A stretch of 64,000 bases of DNA from Candidatus Hydrogenisulfobacillus filiaventi (GTDB lineage: Bacteria > Bacillota > Sulfobacillia > Sulfobacillales > R501). Position 1 is the first letter of the stretch. Each line of letters begins with the position of its first letter. Positions 1 through 8,268 of the stretch are shown in pieces. The DNA is taken from NCBI GenBank assembly GCA_902809825.1, contig LR778114.1, forward strand, positions 1,240,001-1,304,000. Direction: 5' to 3'. The notes beneath the pieces are model-generated. The model had not been told where the DNA came from. It was given only the letters and a program-made list of their open reading frames with translations, and searched no databases. Made by a program: the position numbers and the translations under genes.

Positions 1-72
1 GGAACGATCAATATAATTGATTACGGTGATCACGAACATGAGGCCTACTACCGTCCAGCGGTAGCCGCGCAT
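1..72 (-). CDS. MFS transporter, N-terminal fragment (cut by window edge)
   Basis: The minus strand starts an ATG frame at 72 that stays open to the window edge. It encodes 24 residues: an MRGYRW start, a hydrophobic stretch, and the signature INYIDR. Hydrophobic residues followed by (V)INY(I/L)DR at the end of helix 1 are typical of the anion:cation symporter (ACS) branch of the major facilitator superfamily, which imports hexuronates, galactonate and related sugar acids. A GAGG element sits just upstream of the ATG. The gene follows the sugar kinase in the same direction with about 165 bp between them, so a sugar-use link is plausible. Substrate cannot be assigned from 24 residues. Confidence 0.6.
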   Translation of the reverse strand, partial: MRGYRWTVVGLMFVITVINYIDRS

Positions 73-237
73 CAGCCTCGCGCTCCCTCGTGGCGGATTG
101 AAGGAACGCGCGCCCCGCGCCCCTTCCCGCTCATCGTGGATCGGGAGGGGGCCGGCGACCGCGGCCGCCGGGACCGGTTTTGCGGGCAAAAGGAGGTACC
201 CCTGGACGTGGGGAGCCCGTTCCGGGTGCAGCCGGGA

Positions 238-1185
238 CTAGGCCTTCAGGAACGCCTCCAGCTCGGCGCGATCCGGCAGGGAGGCGATCCCGCCCCGCCG
301 GGTACAAGCCAGGGCCCCGGCAGCCGCAGCCTGGCGGCCGAGGGCGCGGAGGTCCGGCGCGTCCAGAGTTCCCGCCTCCCCTGCCCCCAGCTGCCGGTCC
401 AGCAGCCAGGCCAGGGCAGCGCCCATGAACGCGTCCCCGGCACCGGTGCTGTCCACCGCCTGCACCGGGAAGGCCTCCATCTCCACCTGTGCCCGGCGGC
501 TGGCCAGCCGGGCCCCCGCCGCCCCGCGGGTAAAGAGCACCAGCCCTGCGCCCTCAGCCAGCAGCCAGTCCACCGGGTCCGGTTCCAGCTGCAGGGCGGC
601 GGCATCCTCGTCGCTCAGCTTCACCACCTCGGCCAGGCGCAGGGCCTCCCGCGTGACCGCCGGCAGTTCCTGAGGCTGCGGCCACAGGCCGGGCCGGGCA
701 TTGACGTCCAGGGACACCACCAGGCCCCGGGCCCGGGCCTCCCGCAAGGCGGCCAGGGTGGCCTCCCGGGCCGGGAGGGCGGCCAGGGAGACGGACCCCG
801 CATGCGCGATCCGCATCCCCACCCAAAGGCCCTCCGCCAGGCCGGCGGCATCCAGCCCGGCATCGGCGGTGTCCGTATGGTAGAAGCGGAACCGGCGCTG
901 GCCGGCGGCGTCCAGCTCCACCACCGCCAGGGCGGTGGGGTCGTCAGCCCGTTGCACGAAGCCGGTGTCCACCCCTTCCTCCTCCAGGGCCGCCAGCAGC
1001 ATCTGCCCGAAGGCATCGCGGCTGAGACGGCCCCAGAAGCGGACCCGCCGCCCCAGGCGCGCGGCCGCCACCGCGGCGTTGGCCGGAGCGCCGCCGGCAT
1101 ATGGCCGGTAACAGGGGGGACCACCGGCCGGATGCGGCTCGGGGATGAGGTCGATCAGCATCTCCCCTATGGCCAGCAGGCCCAT
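238..1185 (-). CDS. PfkB-family sugar kinase, fructokinase-like
   Basis: This 315-residue protein is a ribokinase/PfkB-family kinase that phosphorylates a sugar with ATP in the cytoplasm. The N-terminus (IGEMLIDLIP) and GGAPAN at residues 31-36 match fructokinases. The C-terminal PfkB signature DSTGAGDAF contains the catalytic Asp and anion hole. The ATG at 1185 fits the family start; the frame stays open further upstream only as a shadow of citrate synthase. It begins 19 bp after the citrate synthase stop, so the two are likely co-transcribed. Fructose is the best guess for substrate; 2-keto-3-deoxygluconate is an alternative given the ACS-type transporter next door. Confidence 0.88.
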   Translation of the reverse strand: MGLLAIGEMLIDLIPEPHPAGGPPCYRPYAGGAPANAAVAAARLGRRVRFWGRLSRDAFGQMLLAALEEEGVDTGFVQRADDPTALAVVELDAAGQRRFRFYHTDTADAGLDAAGLAEGLWVGMRIAHAGSVSLAALPAREATLAALREARARGLVVSLDVNARPGLWPQPQELPAVTREALRLAEVVKLSDEDAAALQLEPDPVDWLLAEGAGLVLFTRGAAGARLASRRAQVEMEAFPVQAVDSTGAGDAFMGAALAWLLDRQLGAGEAGTLDAPDLRALGRQAAAAGALACTRRGGIASLPDRAELEAFLKA

Positions 1186-1204
1186 GGCTTCGGCCTCCCG
1201 CGGC

Positions 1205-2305
1205 TTAGTTGACCAACGCCCCCTCCGGCAGGGGCCCCACGTACTCCGACTGCGGCCGGATGAGACGGTTGTTGGCCGCCTGTTCCAGGATATGCGCCGT
1301 CCACCCCACCACCCGGCTGGCGGTGAAGGTGGCGGTGTAGAGGCTGGGGGGCATGCCCACCTGCCGCAGGATAGCGGCGGCCCAGTACTCGACGTTGGTG
1401 TACAGGCGCCGGCCGGGCTTGTATTCCTGGAGCAGGCGAACCGCCACCTCCTCCACCCCGGCGGCCAGGGCGAACCAGGCGTCCGCACCGGCCAGCTCGC
1501 GCACCACGTCCCGCAGGGCGGCGGCGCGTGGATCCTCCGTCTTGTAGATGCGGTGACCGAAGCCCATCAGCCGTTCCCCGGCTTCCAGCCGGGCCCGGAT
1601 CCACGGCTCGGCCTGGGACAGGTCCCCGATCTGGTCCAGCATGTCCATCACCGCCGAAGGTGCCCCCCCGTGCAGCGGTCCCTTCATCGCCCCGATGGCG
1701 GCCGTCAGGGCCGACGCCATGTCGGAGCGGGTGGAGGTGACCACCCGGGCGGCAAAGGTGGAGGCGTTCATACCGTGCTCCATGGCCAGGATGAGATAGG
1801 CCTCCAGCGCCCGCACCTGGGTCGCCGTGGGCCGTACCCCCTGGAGCATGTACAGGTAATTGGCCACATGCGACAGGGTGGGGTCCGGGGGCACCGGGGT
1901 TTTGCCCTGCAGCCGGGCGTGCCGGTGGGCGATGATGGTCGGCACCACCGCCAGGAAGGTGGCAGCCTGGTCCAGGGTCGGATCCGGCTCCGGCACTCCC
2001 ATGGCGGAGACGGCGGTCCGCAGCACACTCATCATGTCCTGATCCGGCGGCAGCAGGTCGATGATGGCCGCCACATGCGCCGGCAGCACCCGCCGTGAGG
2101 CGAGATCCCTGCGGAAGGCGGCGGAGCGGGCGGCATCCGGCGCCGAGCCGTACCAGAGCAGGTAGGCGACGTCCTCAAAGCTCCACTGCTTGGCCAAGTC
2201 CCGCGCCCAGTACCCCCGATAGACCAGGCGCCCGTTCTCGCCGTCCACCAGGCTGAGCCCGGTTTGGGCCGCTACCACGCCTTCCAGGCCGGGTACGTAG
2301 GTCAT
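1205..2305 (-). CDS. Citrate synthase / 2-methylcitrate synthase family
   Basis: This 366-residue protein condenses oxaloacetate with acetyl-CoA (or propionyl-CoA) to give citrate or methylcitrate. Conserved elements are MEHGMNAS (His177), GPLHGGAPS (His212) and GFGHRIYKTEDPR (His251); the two active-site histidines are in place. The third catalytic position, usually Asp in an NVDF-type motif, reads NVEYW, giving Glu306. Length is that of small bacterial type citrate synthases. ATG at 2305 is preceded by a GGGGGAG ribosome site. It is divergent from a LysR regulator, the arrangement of citA/citR in Bacillus subtilis. Whether it is the main TCA enzyme or a methylcitrate synthase cannot be decided here. 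Confidence 0.9.
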   Translation of the reverse strand: MTYVPGLEGVVAAQTGLSLVDGENGRLVYRGYWARDLAKQWSFEDVAYLLWYGSAPDAARSAAFRRDLASRRVLPAHVAAIIDLLPPDQDMMSVLRTAVSAMGVPEPDPTLDQAATFLAVVPTIIAHRHARLQGKTPVPPDPTLSHVANYLYMLQGVRPTATQVRALEAYLILAMEHGMNASTFAARVVTSTRSDMASALTAAIGAMKGPLHGGAPSAVMDMLDQIGDLSQAEPWIRARLEAGERLMGFGHRIYKTEDPRAAALRDVVRELAGADAWFALAAGVEEVAVRLLQEYKPGRRLYTNVEYWAAAILRQVGMPPSLYTATFTASRVVGWTAHILEQAANNRLIRPQSEYVGPLPEGALVN

Positions 2306-2326
2306 CGCTGACTCCCCCTCTGCATA

Positions 2327-2332
2327 TTTATA
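2327..2332 (-). promoter_or_regulatory. Candidate -10 element for citrate synthase
   Basis: TATAAA on the minus strand lies 22 bp upstream of the citrate synthase ATG. No good -35 was found at the right distance, which would fit activator dependence on the divergent LysR protein. The short distance implies a very short leader. Confidence 0.35.
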
Positions 2333-2545
2333 CGGCGCTTATGCGGCCAGCCGCGGAGCGGCCCCGGCCGGATCTCAACTTCCGGCCGCCTCCTGCCACA
2401 GGGGGTACGCTCCGGTCCGCCGCTTTAATGTGGCCCATTCCGGGAACTTTACGGATGCCGGGCGCTGTCCCTGTCAGGAACCGGGGAGCCGTGCAGCCGT
2501 CCCCCGGCAGCTCTGACTTCAGCATAGCAAGTCGGCAAAATAATG

Positions 2546-2551
2546 TATAAT
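2546..2551 (+). promoter_or_regulatory. Consensus -10 element for the lysR-type gene
   Basis: A perfect TATAAT sits in a locally AT-rich patch about 48 bp upstream of the regulator's ATG. The -35 region is poor. The 293-bp divergent region (2306-2598) holds this element and the citrate synthase -10, and nothing else was recognised in it. Confidence 0.5.
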
Positions 2552-2598
2552 GAATTTAAATAACCACCGTGATAATGGATGCCAATCAGGAGGCGGCC

Positions 2599-3489
2599 AT
2601 GGACCTGGACTGGGTGCAGACCTTTCTCGTGGCGGCGCAGGAGGAAAACTTCCACCGGGCGGCTGCCCGCCTGAACCTGGCTCAGCCGACCGTGACCCAG
2701 CAGATCCGGAAACTCGAACAGCACCTGGGCATGAGCCTCTTTGAGCGCCGCGGGCGCCGGGTGGTGCTGACCCAGGCCGGCCGCCGGTTTCTGGGCCACG
2801 CCCGGACCCTGCTCGACACCTTTGAGTCCGGCCTGGACGACCTCATCCGCTGGCACCAGGGCTACCGTCAACGCCTGGGGATCGCCGTCTCCCCCCTGGT
2901 GGCCACCACCGTGCTGCCCCGCTGGATCCGCCGCTTCGGCGCCCAGCACCCCCAGGTGGAATTCGATATCCAGGTGATGGAATCCCGCGACATCCTGGAC
3001 AGTGTCCTGCGTCAGGAGGCGGCGGTGGGGTTGAGCCGGCAGGCGGTGCGCCACGCCCATGCCGTCTGCTGGCCGCTCTATCCCGACCCCGTCATGCTGG
3101 TGGCACCGCCGGGCTCCCGCGAAGCCTATCCCGATCTGGCCGCGCTGCTCCAGCATCTGCCGGTGTTGAGTGACAATCACCCGGAGTATTGGGACGGCAT
3201 CCTGCTAAGCCTGCGCCGCCGTTATCCGATGGTCCGCAGCATGCGGGTCACCCAGGTCCACGTCACCATCCATTGGATCCAGGAGGGCCTGGGCGTCTCC
3301 TTCCTGCCGGCCAGCACCGTGCGCACCGCCATCGAGCGTCGGCAACTGGCGGTGTTCCCGGTGCCGGAAGACCTGCCGTTGCCCGTGGCCCATACCTACC
3401 TGGTGCACGCCGCGGCGCCGCACGTGCTGGCGGCCCGCTTCGCGGAACTGGTGCGCAGCGATCCCGGGGCGGGGGCAATCCGGGCCTGA
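2599..3489 (+). CDS. LysR-family transcriptional regulator
   Basis: The 296-residue protein has an N-terminal winged helix (AAARLNLAQPTVTQQIRKLE, roughly residues 20-40) and a LysR substrate-binding domain. The start is the ATG at 2599, preceded by a perfect AGGAGG with a 5-nt spacer; an in-frame ATG 30 bp upstream lacks such a site. It is divergent from citrate synthase. In Bacillus, LysR proteins CitR and CcpC control citrate synthase genes, so regulation of the divergent gene and of itself is the likely role (inference). The effector is unknown; citrate would be the obvious candidate. Confidence 0.9.
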   Translation: MDLDWVQTFLVAAQEENFHRAAARLNLAQPTVTQQIRKLEQHLGMSLFERRGRRVVLTQAGRRFLGHARTLLDTFESGLDDLIRWHQGYRQRLGIAVSPLVATTVLPRWIRRFGAQHPQVEFDIQVMESRDILDSVLRQEAAVGLSRQAVRHAHAVCWPLYPDPVMLVAPPGSREAYPDLAALLQHLPVLSDNHPEYWDGILLSLRRRYPMVRSMRVTQVHVTIHWIQEGLGVSFLPASTVRTAIERRQLAVFPVPEDLPLPVAHTYLVHAAAPHVLAARFAELVRSDPGAGAIRA

Positions 3490-3496
3490 AACGGCG

Positions 3497-3526
3497 GGGC
3501 GGGCCGGGAAGCCTCCCGGCCCGCCC
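3497..3526. terminator. GC-rich hairpin between convergent genes
   Basis: A perfect 13-bp inverted repeat (arms 3497-3509 and 3514-3526, loop AGCC) separates the convergent lysR and thiO ends. There is no U-tract on either side, so termination is inferred from position and stability only. Confidence 0.5.
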
Positions 3527-3540
3527 GTTGCCGGGGCCTG

Positions 3541-4683
3541 CTACCATGCGGAAACCGGCAGCGGTTCCCCCGCCTCGCGGAAACGGTCCGGCCGCATGTC
3601 CGCCAGCGGAAAGCCCGGATCCTGGCCCTGCACCGTCTCCGCCACCAGGCGGGCGGTTCCGGCTGCCAGCAGGATCCCGTGCCGGTAGTGCCCGGTGGCC
3701 ACCACCAACCCCGGATGGGTCGCCACCGGTCCCAGGTACGGCAGTTCATCCGGGCTCTTGGGCCGGAATCCGGTCCAGGCGGACGCCCAGGGCAGGTCGG
3801 CCAGCCCGGGGGCCACGCGCGGCATGGGCTCCAGCAGCCGAAGCAGGCCGGCTGCCGTCACCCGGCTGTCGAATCCGACCCGCTCTTCCGTGGCTCCCAC
3901 GATGAGGCGCCCGTCATCCTTGGGCACCAGATAGATGCCATCCCCGAATACCACGCTCCGGAAGAGGGGGCGCGTCTGCTGCAGAGCCAGGATGTGCCCT
4001 TTCACCGGCTCTAGGGGCAGCGCCAACCCGATCCCGGCAGCCAGCAGACCGCTCCAGGCCCCCGCCGCCAGGACGGTATACGCGGCGGCAAACGGCCCGG
4101 CGCTGCTTTCCACCCCAGTGACCCGGCCCCGCTGCACGGTCAGGGCCGTCACCACAGCGCCCTGGATGAGGTCCGCCCCCCGCCGCACCGCCGCCCGGGC
4201 GGCGGCGTCACTGAAGGCAACCGCCAACAGCTGTGACTCTTCGGGGGCCCAGATGCCCCCCAAGGTGGCGGAGGACAGGGCCGGCTCCAGCTCCCGGGCC
4301 TCGGACCCGTCCACCCACCGGACCGAAGGGTCCTCCTCGCGCAGCCAGGCAAATCGCCGGCGCAGGAGATCCAGGCGTTCGGGGGTGACCGCGGTCTGCA
4401 GGACCCCTTCCCGCCGCCAGCCCAGCGAGCGGGCGGCGTCCGCCTCCAGTTCCTCCCGCAGGGCCCGGGTCTCCTCGAGGCTCCAGCGCATGAACCGGTA
4501 CAGCGTTCCGGCCTCCAGCCCCTCGGCGGAGGGGGAAAGAATGCCGGCGGCGGCGGCAGTCGCCTGCCCGCCGGTCTCCCCCTGCTCCAGGATGGCGGTT
4601 CGCAGGCCCCGCGCCGCCAGGCGCCAGGCGCTGAGGCGGCCGATGATGCCGCCGCCCACTACCACCACATCATATGTCCGCAT
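3541..4683 (-). CDS. thiO: Glycine oxidase ThiO
   Basis: This 380-residue FAD-dependent oxidase makes iminoacetate (dehydroglycine) from glycine and O2 for thiazole synthesis. The Rossmann motif VVVGGGIIG is at residues 6-14, and the DAO fold continues to GHYRHGILLAAGTARLV, the ThiO/DadA-type C-terminal FAD contact. The ATG at 4683 overlaps the 3' end of thiF by 14 bp, suggesting translational coupling. It is the last gene of the riboswitch-controlled thi operon. ThiO rather than anaerobic ThiH implies the host makes thiazole aerobically. Length is normal for the family. Confidence 0.92.
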   Translation of the reverse strand: MRTYDVVVVGGGIIGRLSAWRLAARGLRTAILEQGETGGQATAAAAGILSPSAEGLEAGTLYRFMRWSLEETRALREELEADAARSLGWRREGVLQTAVTPERLDLLRRRFAWLREEDPSVRWVDGSEARELEPALSSATLGGIWAPEESQLLAVAFSDAAARAAVRRGADLIQGAVVTALTVQRGRVTGVESSAGPFAAAYTVLAAGAWSGLLAAGIGLALPLEPVKGHILALQQTRPLFRSVVFGDGIYLVPKDDGRLIVGATEERVGFDSRVTAAGLLRLLEPMPRVAPGLADLPWASAWTGFRPKSPDELPYLGPVATHPGLVVATGHYRHGILLAAGTARLVAETVQGQDPGFPLADMRPDRFREAGEPLPVSAW

Positions 4684-5461
4684 AGGTGCCTCCCCTTGTT
4701 TCCGGCCCGCGGGAGGCCCTCCGGCTCCCGCAGACCGCACAATCCTCCCGGGGGGGCATCCGCACCACCCGGGCGTGGTCGTGGAACAGGTCCCAGCTCC
4801 AGAGACGGCCCCAGGGCGGTTCCCCGACCTCCAGCAGCACCTTGAGCGCCTCCACCGCCTGCAGCACCCCGGCCAGGCCCACCACCGGGCCCAGGATGCC
4901 GTCCCGCGCGCAGCTCCGGTCCGCCTCCTGCACCGGCCCGAACGCACACTGCAGGCAGGGCCGGCCCCCGGCCCCGACCCCGTACACCAGGGCCTCATAC
5001 CCGACCGCCCCGGCGAAGATCACCGGAATCCCGGTCTCCACCGCCACCCGGTTGAGCACCTCCCGGGTGGCCCCGTTGTCGGTGCCGTCCAGGATGAGGT
5101 CCACCTCCCCGGGGGCAAAGCCGTCCACGGCCGTAAAGGCGCGGGCCACCGGCCGGATCATGCAGGCCGGATTCTGGCGGGACAGGCGGGCGGCCGCGGC
5201 CTCCACCTTGGGCAGCCCGACCTGGGTGGGGTCGAACAGTACCTGCCGGCCCAGATTGGAGGCCTCCACCCGATCAGGATCCAGGAGCAGCAGCTGACCG
5301 ACCCCCTGGGCGGCCAGGTACTGGGCGGCGGCGTTACCGAGGCCGCCCATGCCGATGATGGCCACCCGCGCGGCCGCCAGGCGCCGGGCCTGCGCCGGCC
5401 GCACCTGGGGCAGGGTCAAGAGGCGGCGGATGCGCTCCCGATCCCCGGCAACGGTGGTCAT
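4670..5461 (-). CDS. thiF: ThiF-type sulfur-carrier adenylyltransferase
   Basis: This 263-residue E1-like enzyme adenylates the C-terminal Gly of ThiS with ATP so that sulfur can be loaded. The nucleotide-binding motif GMGGLGNAAAQYL is near residue 38, and the zinc-binding CxxC pairs are CLQC and CAVC in the C-terminal third. Known relatives are ThiF, MoeB and HesA; location between thiG and thiO settles ThiF. The ATG at 5461 lies just after the thiG stop (2-bp gap), and the end overlaps thiO. Confidence 0.9.
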   Translation of the reverse strand: MTTVAGDRERIRRLLTLPQVRPAQARRLAAARVAIIGMGGLGNAAAQYLAAQGVGQLLLLDPDRVEASNLGRQVLFDPTQVGLPKVEAAAARLSRQNPACMIRPVARAFTAVDGFAPGEVDLILDGTDNGATREVLNRVAVETGIPVIFAGAVGYEALVYGVGAGGRPCLQCAFGPVQEADRSCARDGILGPVVGLAGVLQAVEALKVLLEVGEPPWGRLWSWDLFHDHARVVRMPPREDCAVCGSRRASRGPETRGGTYADI

Positions 5462-5463
5462 GA

Positions 5464-6267
5464 CTACTGCCCGATCTGCCCGCTGACGGGAGAGGACGGC
5501 GCGGCCAGTTCGCGGGCGGGCATGCGCCCGGCCAGGAACCCGGCGCGCCCCGCCTCCACCGCCAAGCGCATGGCGCGGGCCATGGCCACCGGGTCCCCGG
5601 CCAGGGCGATGGCGGAATTGATGAGCACCGCGTCCGCGCCCGCCTCCATCGCCAGAGCGGCATCGGAGGGCACGCCGATGCCGGCGTCGACCACCACCGG
5701 CACCCGGACCCGTTCCTTGATGCGGCGGACACTGGTCACGTCGAGCACCCCCTGCCCGGAGCCGATGGGGGAACCCAGCGGCATCACGGCATGGGCGCCG
5801 GCCGCCTCTAGCCGCATGGCCACCACCGGATCGGGGGTGGTGTAGACCATGACCGTGAACCCGCGCTCTACCAGGGTTTCGGTGGCCTGCAGGGTCTCGT
5901 AGACGTCGGGCCACAGCAGCGGGGTGTCGCCGATAATTTCCAGTTTGACCAGGTCCCCCAGCCCCGCCGCCCGTGCCAGCTCGGCAATGGTGACCGCTTC
6001 CGCCGCCGTGCGGGCCCCGGCTGTGTTGGGCAGCACACGGATGCCCTCCGGCAGGAAGTGGAACAGGTTCTCCTCATCGGGCGCATGCAGGTCCACCCGG
6101 CGCAGGGCGACCGTCACCAGCTGGCTGCCCGAGGCCGCGATGGCCTCGCGCATCAGGGGCAGGGTGGCATACTTCCCGGTCCCCACAAACAGACGCGAGG
6201 TGAACCGGTACGACCCCACCTCCAGGACATCGGATGCGGCCGCGACTGCGGCATCGGTCACCGCCAT
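5464..6267 (-). CDS. thiG: Thiazole synthase ThiG
   Basis: The 267-residue TIM-barrel enzyme joins 1-deoxy-xylulose 5-phosphate, iminoacetate and ThiS-thiocarboxylate sulfur into the thiazole phosphate. Family landmarks are SRLFVGTGKY near the start, VLPNTAGARTAAEAV, VKLEIIGD (Schiff-base Lys), VMPLGSPIGSGQG and VVVDAGIGVPSDAA. The ATG at 6267 has a strong GGAGGGGGA site upstream. It sits 73 bp after thiS and 2 bp before thiF in the thi operon. Confidence 0.96.
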   Translation of the reverse strand: MAVTDAAVAAASDVLEVGSYRFTSRLFVGTGKYATLPLMREAIAASGSQLVTVALRRVDLHAPDEENLFHFLPEGIRVLPNTAGARTAAEAVTIAELARAAGLGDLVKLEIIGDTPLLWPDVYETLQATETLVERGFTVMVYTTPDPVVAMRLEAAGAHAVMPLGSPIGSGQGVLDVTSVRRIKERVRVPVVVDAGIGVPSDAALAMEAGADAVLINSAIALAGDPVAMARAMRLAVEAGRAGFLAGRMPARELAAPSSPVSGQIGQ

Positions 6268-6340
6268 GAATCTCCCCCTCCTTCTCCTACCCGGACCCCC
6301 GGGCCTCACCGCCGCGTCCCCGCCGCGGCGCGGGCGGCGG

Positions 6341-6553
6341 CTAACCGCCGCCGACAAATCGCACGATCTCCAGCTCATCGTCCGCGGCCAGGGGGCGCGC
6401 GTCGAACTGATCCCGGCCGAGGGGGGTGCCGTTGTGCAACACCGCCACCGCCCGTCCGGATACCCCCAGGGCTTCCAGCAGGGCCGCCACCGTCAGCGGA
6501 CCGGGGGCCGGCTCCGGAATGTCCTGCCATTCCCCGTTAATGCGAAGCCGCAT
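6341..6553 (-). CDS. thiS: Sulfur-carrier protein ThiS
   Basis: The 70-residue beta-grasp protein carries sulfur as a C-terminal thiocarboxylate to ThiG. It starts MRLRINGEW and ends in IVRFVGGG; the terminal Gly-Gly is the functional signature. ThiF would adenylate this end. The ATG at 6553 overlaps the end of thiE by 17 bp. Length is typical for the family. Confidence 0.95.
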   Translation of the reverse strand: MRLRINGEWQDIPEPAPGPLTVAALLEALGVSGRAVAVLHNGTPLGRDQFDARPLAADDELEIVRFVGGG

Positions 6554-7181
6554 GCGGGTTCTCCTTCCTCGGGACCGCCGCCCAGCCGGCCAGGGCTGCC
6601 CGCAGGGCACGGGCGGCCGCGCGCGGGTCGGGGGCGGTCCACAATGCGTCCACCACCACCACCCCGGCCAGACCGGCCGTGGCCAGCCGGGGCACCGTAT
6701 CCGGGGTGATGCCGCCGATGGCCAGGACCGGCAACGGGGCGCCCGCAACCGCTCGCGCCACGCCGGCTTCCCCCAACGGTGCCAGCCCCGGCTTGGAGCG
6801 GGTGGGAAAGGCGTGTCCCAGCACCGCCCAGTCGGCAGCGGGCGGATAGTGCAGACCGTCCCGCACATGCACGCTGACGGAGATAAGGGCCGACGGCCAC
6901 CAGGCCCGGACCGCCGCCGGCGGCAGCCCGTCGCCGGGCAGGTGCACCCCAGCGGTGCCGGCCGCCCGGGCCACATCGGCCCGATCCGCCACCAACAGCG
7001 GCGGGCCGCCGGCGAGTACCTGCAAGAGCCGGGACGCCACCTGCAGCTGTTGGCCGGCGCTTAGCGCCTTGGCCCGCAAGATGACCGCGTCGAGGTCGGG
7101 CGCGGCCGCCGCGACCCGCTCCAGCCAGTCGGAGGGGCGTCGCGGCCAGTCGATCATCCCGACCAACCGGGGACGGAACAT
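6537..7181 (-). CDS. thiE: Thiamine-phosphate synthase ThiE
   Basis: The 214-residue TIM-barrel enzyme couples hydroxymethylpyrimidine diphosphate to thiazole phosphate. Recognisable parts include VILRAKALSA (AKxLS element), GVHLPGDGLPP, the central VSVHV strand, GHAFPTRSKPG and LAIGGITPDTV, the phosphate-binding loop. The start chosen is the ATG at 7181, preceded by AGGAGGC. It is the first gene after the TPP riboswitch. It could be a TenI-type paralogue, since HMP-pathway genes thiC and thiD are not in the window, but the pyrophosphate-site residues look intact. Confidence 0.85.
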   Translation of the reverse strand: MFRPRLVGMIDWPRRPSDWLERVAAAAPDLDAVILRAKALSAGQQLQVASRLLQVLAGGPPLLVADRADVARAAGTAGVHLPGDGLPPAAVRAWWPSALISVSVHVRDGLHYPPAADWAVLGHAFPTRSKPGLAPLGEAGVARAVAGAPLPVLAIGGITPDTVPRLATAGLAGVVVVDALWTAPDPRAAARALRAALAGWAAVPRKENPHAASH

Positions 7182-7256
7182 CGGGCTGCCTCCTCCCCGC
7201 ACCCGGTGAGGCCGGGATCCGGATGGATATGCCATGGAAACCTGCAGCCGGGCAAC

Positions 7257-7283
7257 AAAAAACCCAAGCCGCAACGCTTGGGT
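7257..7283 (-). terminator. Intrinsic terminator of the TPP riboswitch
   Basis: On the minus strand ACCCAAGC and GCTTGGGT form an 8-bp stem with a 6-nt loop, followed directly by a run of six T. It lies between the aptamer and thiE, so it is the expression platform: TPP binding would favour this hairpin and stop transcription before the operon. Confidence 0.88.
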
Positions 7284-7290
7284 AGCAAAT

Positions 7291-7386
7291 GACTCGCTTC
7301 CCTTCGCTGGTATGACCCAGATCAGGTTCAAAGGGTAGGATTGTTTGCACAATCCTTCTCAGCTCGCATGAGCACCCCTAGCGTCG
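7291..7386 (-). promoter_or_regulatory. TPP (thiamine pyrophosphate) riboswitch aptamer
   Basis: The minus strand carries the Thi-box landmarks in order: AGGGGTGCTC, GCTGAGA, a variable P3 hairpin (GGATTGTGCAAACAATCC), ACCCTTTGAACCTGATCTGG and ATACCAGCGAAGGGAAGC. These are the conserved pyrimidine- and pyrophosphate-sensing loops of the TPP aptamer. A closing P1 helix forms from bases near 7381-7385 and 7291-7299. The aptamer precedes a terminator and then thiESGFO, so high TPP is expected to switch the operon off. Confidence 0.96.
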
Positions 7387-7459
7387 AGGTTATGATACCA
7401 CACCGGGCGGGGGGAAAGGGATGCGGGCGCAAATTTCCCGCCACCGGCGCCCGGGGGCG

Positions 7460-8251
7460 CTACCCGCCGCCCGGGGCGGCCGGCCCCAGCAGCCAGGCCC
7501 GGTAATTCGCCGCCAGGCGCCCCACCCAGTCCACCTCCGGCTGCAGGGCGGCCAGGGCGGCATAGACCGCCGCCACATCCGCCGGTTCCGACGGCTGCCG
7601 CCGGGCCGGGTCATGGGCGCAGGGGGCGTCGGTTTCGGCCAGGATCCGGTCGGGGGGAATGTGCGCCAGCAGGGCCCGGTCCCGTTCCCGCCAGACGACC
7701 TCAGGCGTCACCGACACCCAATGCCCGTCGGCCACAATGGCCTCCACCACCTCCGGCGGCGCTTTCAACCAATGGAAGACGGCCCGTACCCGGAAGCCGG
7801 CGAGCTGGCGGCGGGCAGGATCGGCCGCCCCGTGCACCGCGTGCACCACCACCGGCAACCCGGCCGCCTCCGCCACCGCCAGCTGCCGGGTGAAGGCCTC
7901 GGCTGCCCGGCGGCGGCCGGCGGCCCCCACCGGCGTGTAGGACGGAAGGCCCACCTCCCCCACGGCCGCCGTCCCGGGGCCGGGAGCAAACCGTCGTGCG
8001 CGCTCCAGGGCGGCCACACCGGCCGCCCCGTCCCAGTCCTGCTCCGGATGGATCCCGCGGGCGGCGGCCCAAGGCAACCCCGCCGCCCGCACCGCCGCCT
8101 CCGCCCCATCCCCGGCGTCCTCGCCCAGCACCGCCAGCACCGCCCGGACCCCGGCGGCGGCCGCCCGCCGCAACGCGCCTTCCGGATCCGGCAGGCGGGC
8201 CAGGTGGGCATGAGCATCCACCAGCCCCGGCCCCGTGCCGCTCAGGCCCAT
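7460..8251 (-). CDS. TatD-family metal-dependent hydrolase
   Basis: The 263-residue protein belongs to the TatD/YcfH amidohydrolase-fold deoxyribonucleases. Metal ligands are seen in VDAHAHLARL (HxH), GEVGLP (Glu), VVVHAVHG and VFHWLK (His) and ILAETDAPC (Asp). The usual PLxVHxR region is altered to PVVVHAVHG. The ATG at 8251 has GGGGAGG upstream and lies just beyond the stop of the lipoprotein gene (17-bp gap), so they are probably co-transcribed. Substrate is unknown. Confidence 0.8.
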   Translation of the reverse strand: MGLSGTGPGLVDAHAHLARLPDPEGALRRAAAAGVRAVLAVLGEDAGDGAEAAVRAAGLPWAAARGIHPEQDWDGAAGVAALERARRFAPGPGTAAVGEVGLPSYTPVGAAGRRRAAEAFTRQLAVAEAAGLPVVVHAVHGAADPARRQLAGFRVRAVFHWLKAPPEVVEAIVADGHWVSVTPEVVWRERDRALLAHIPPDRILAETDAPCAHDPARRQPSEPADVAAVYAALAALQPEVDWVGRLAANYRAWLLGPAAPGGG

Positions 8252-8268
8252 CGCCGCGTCCTCCCCGT

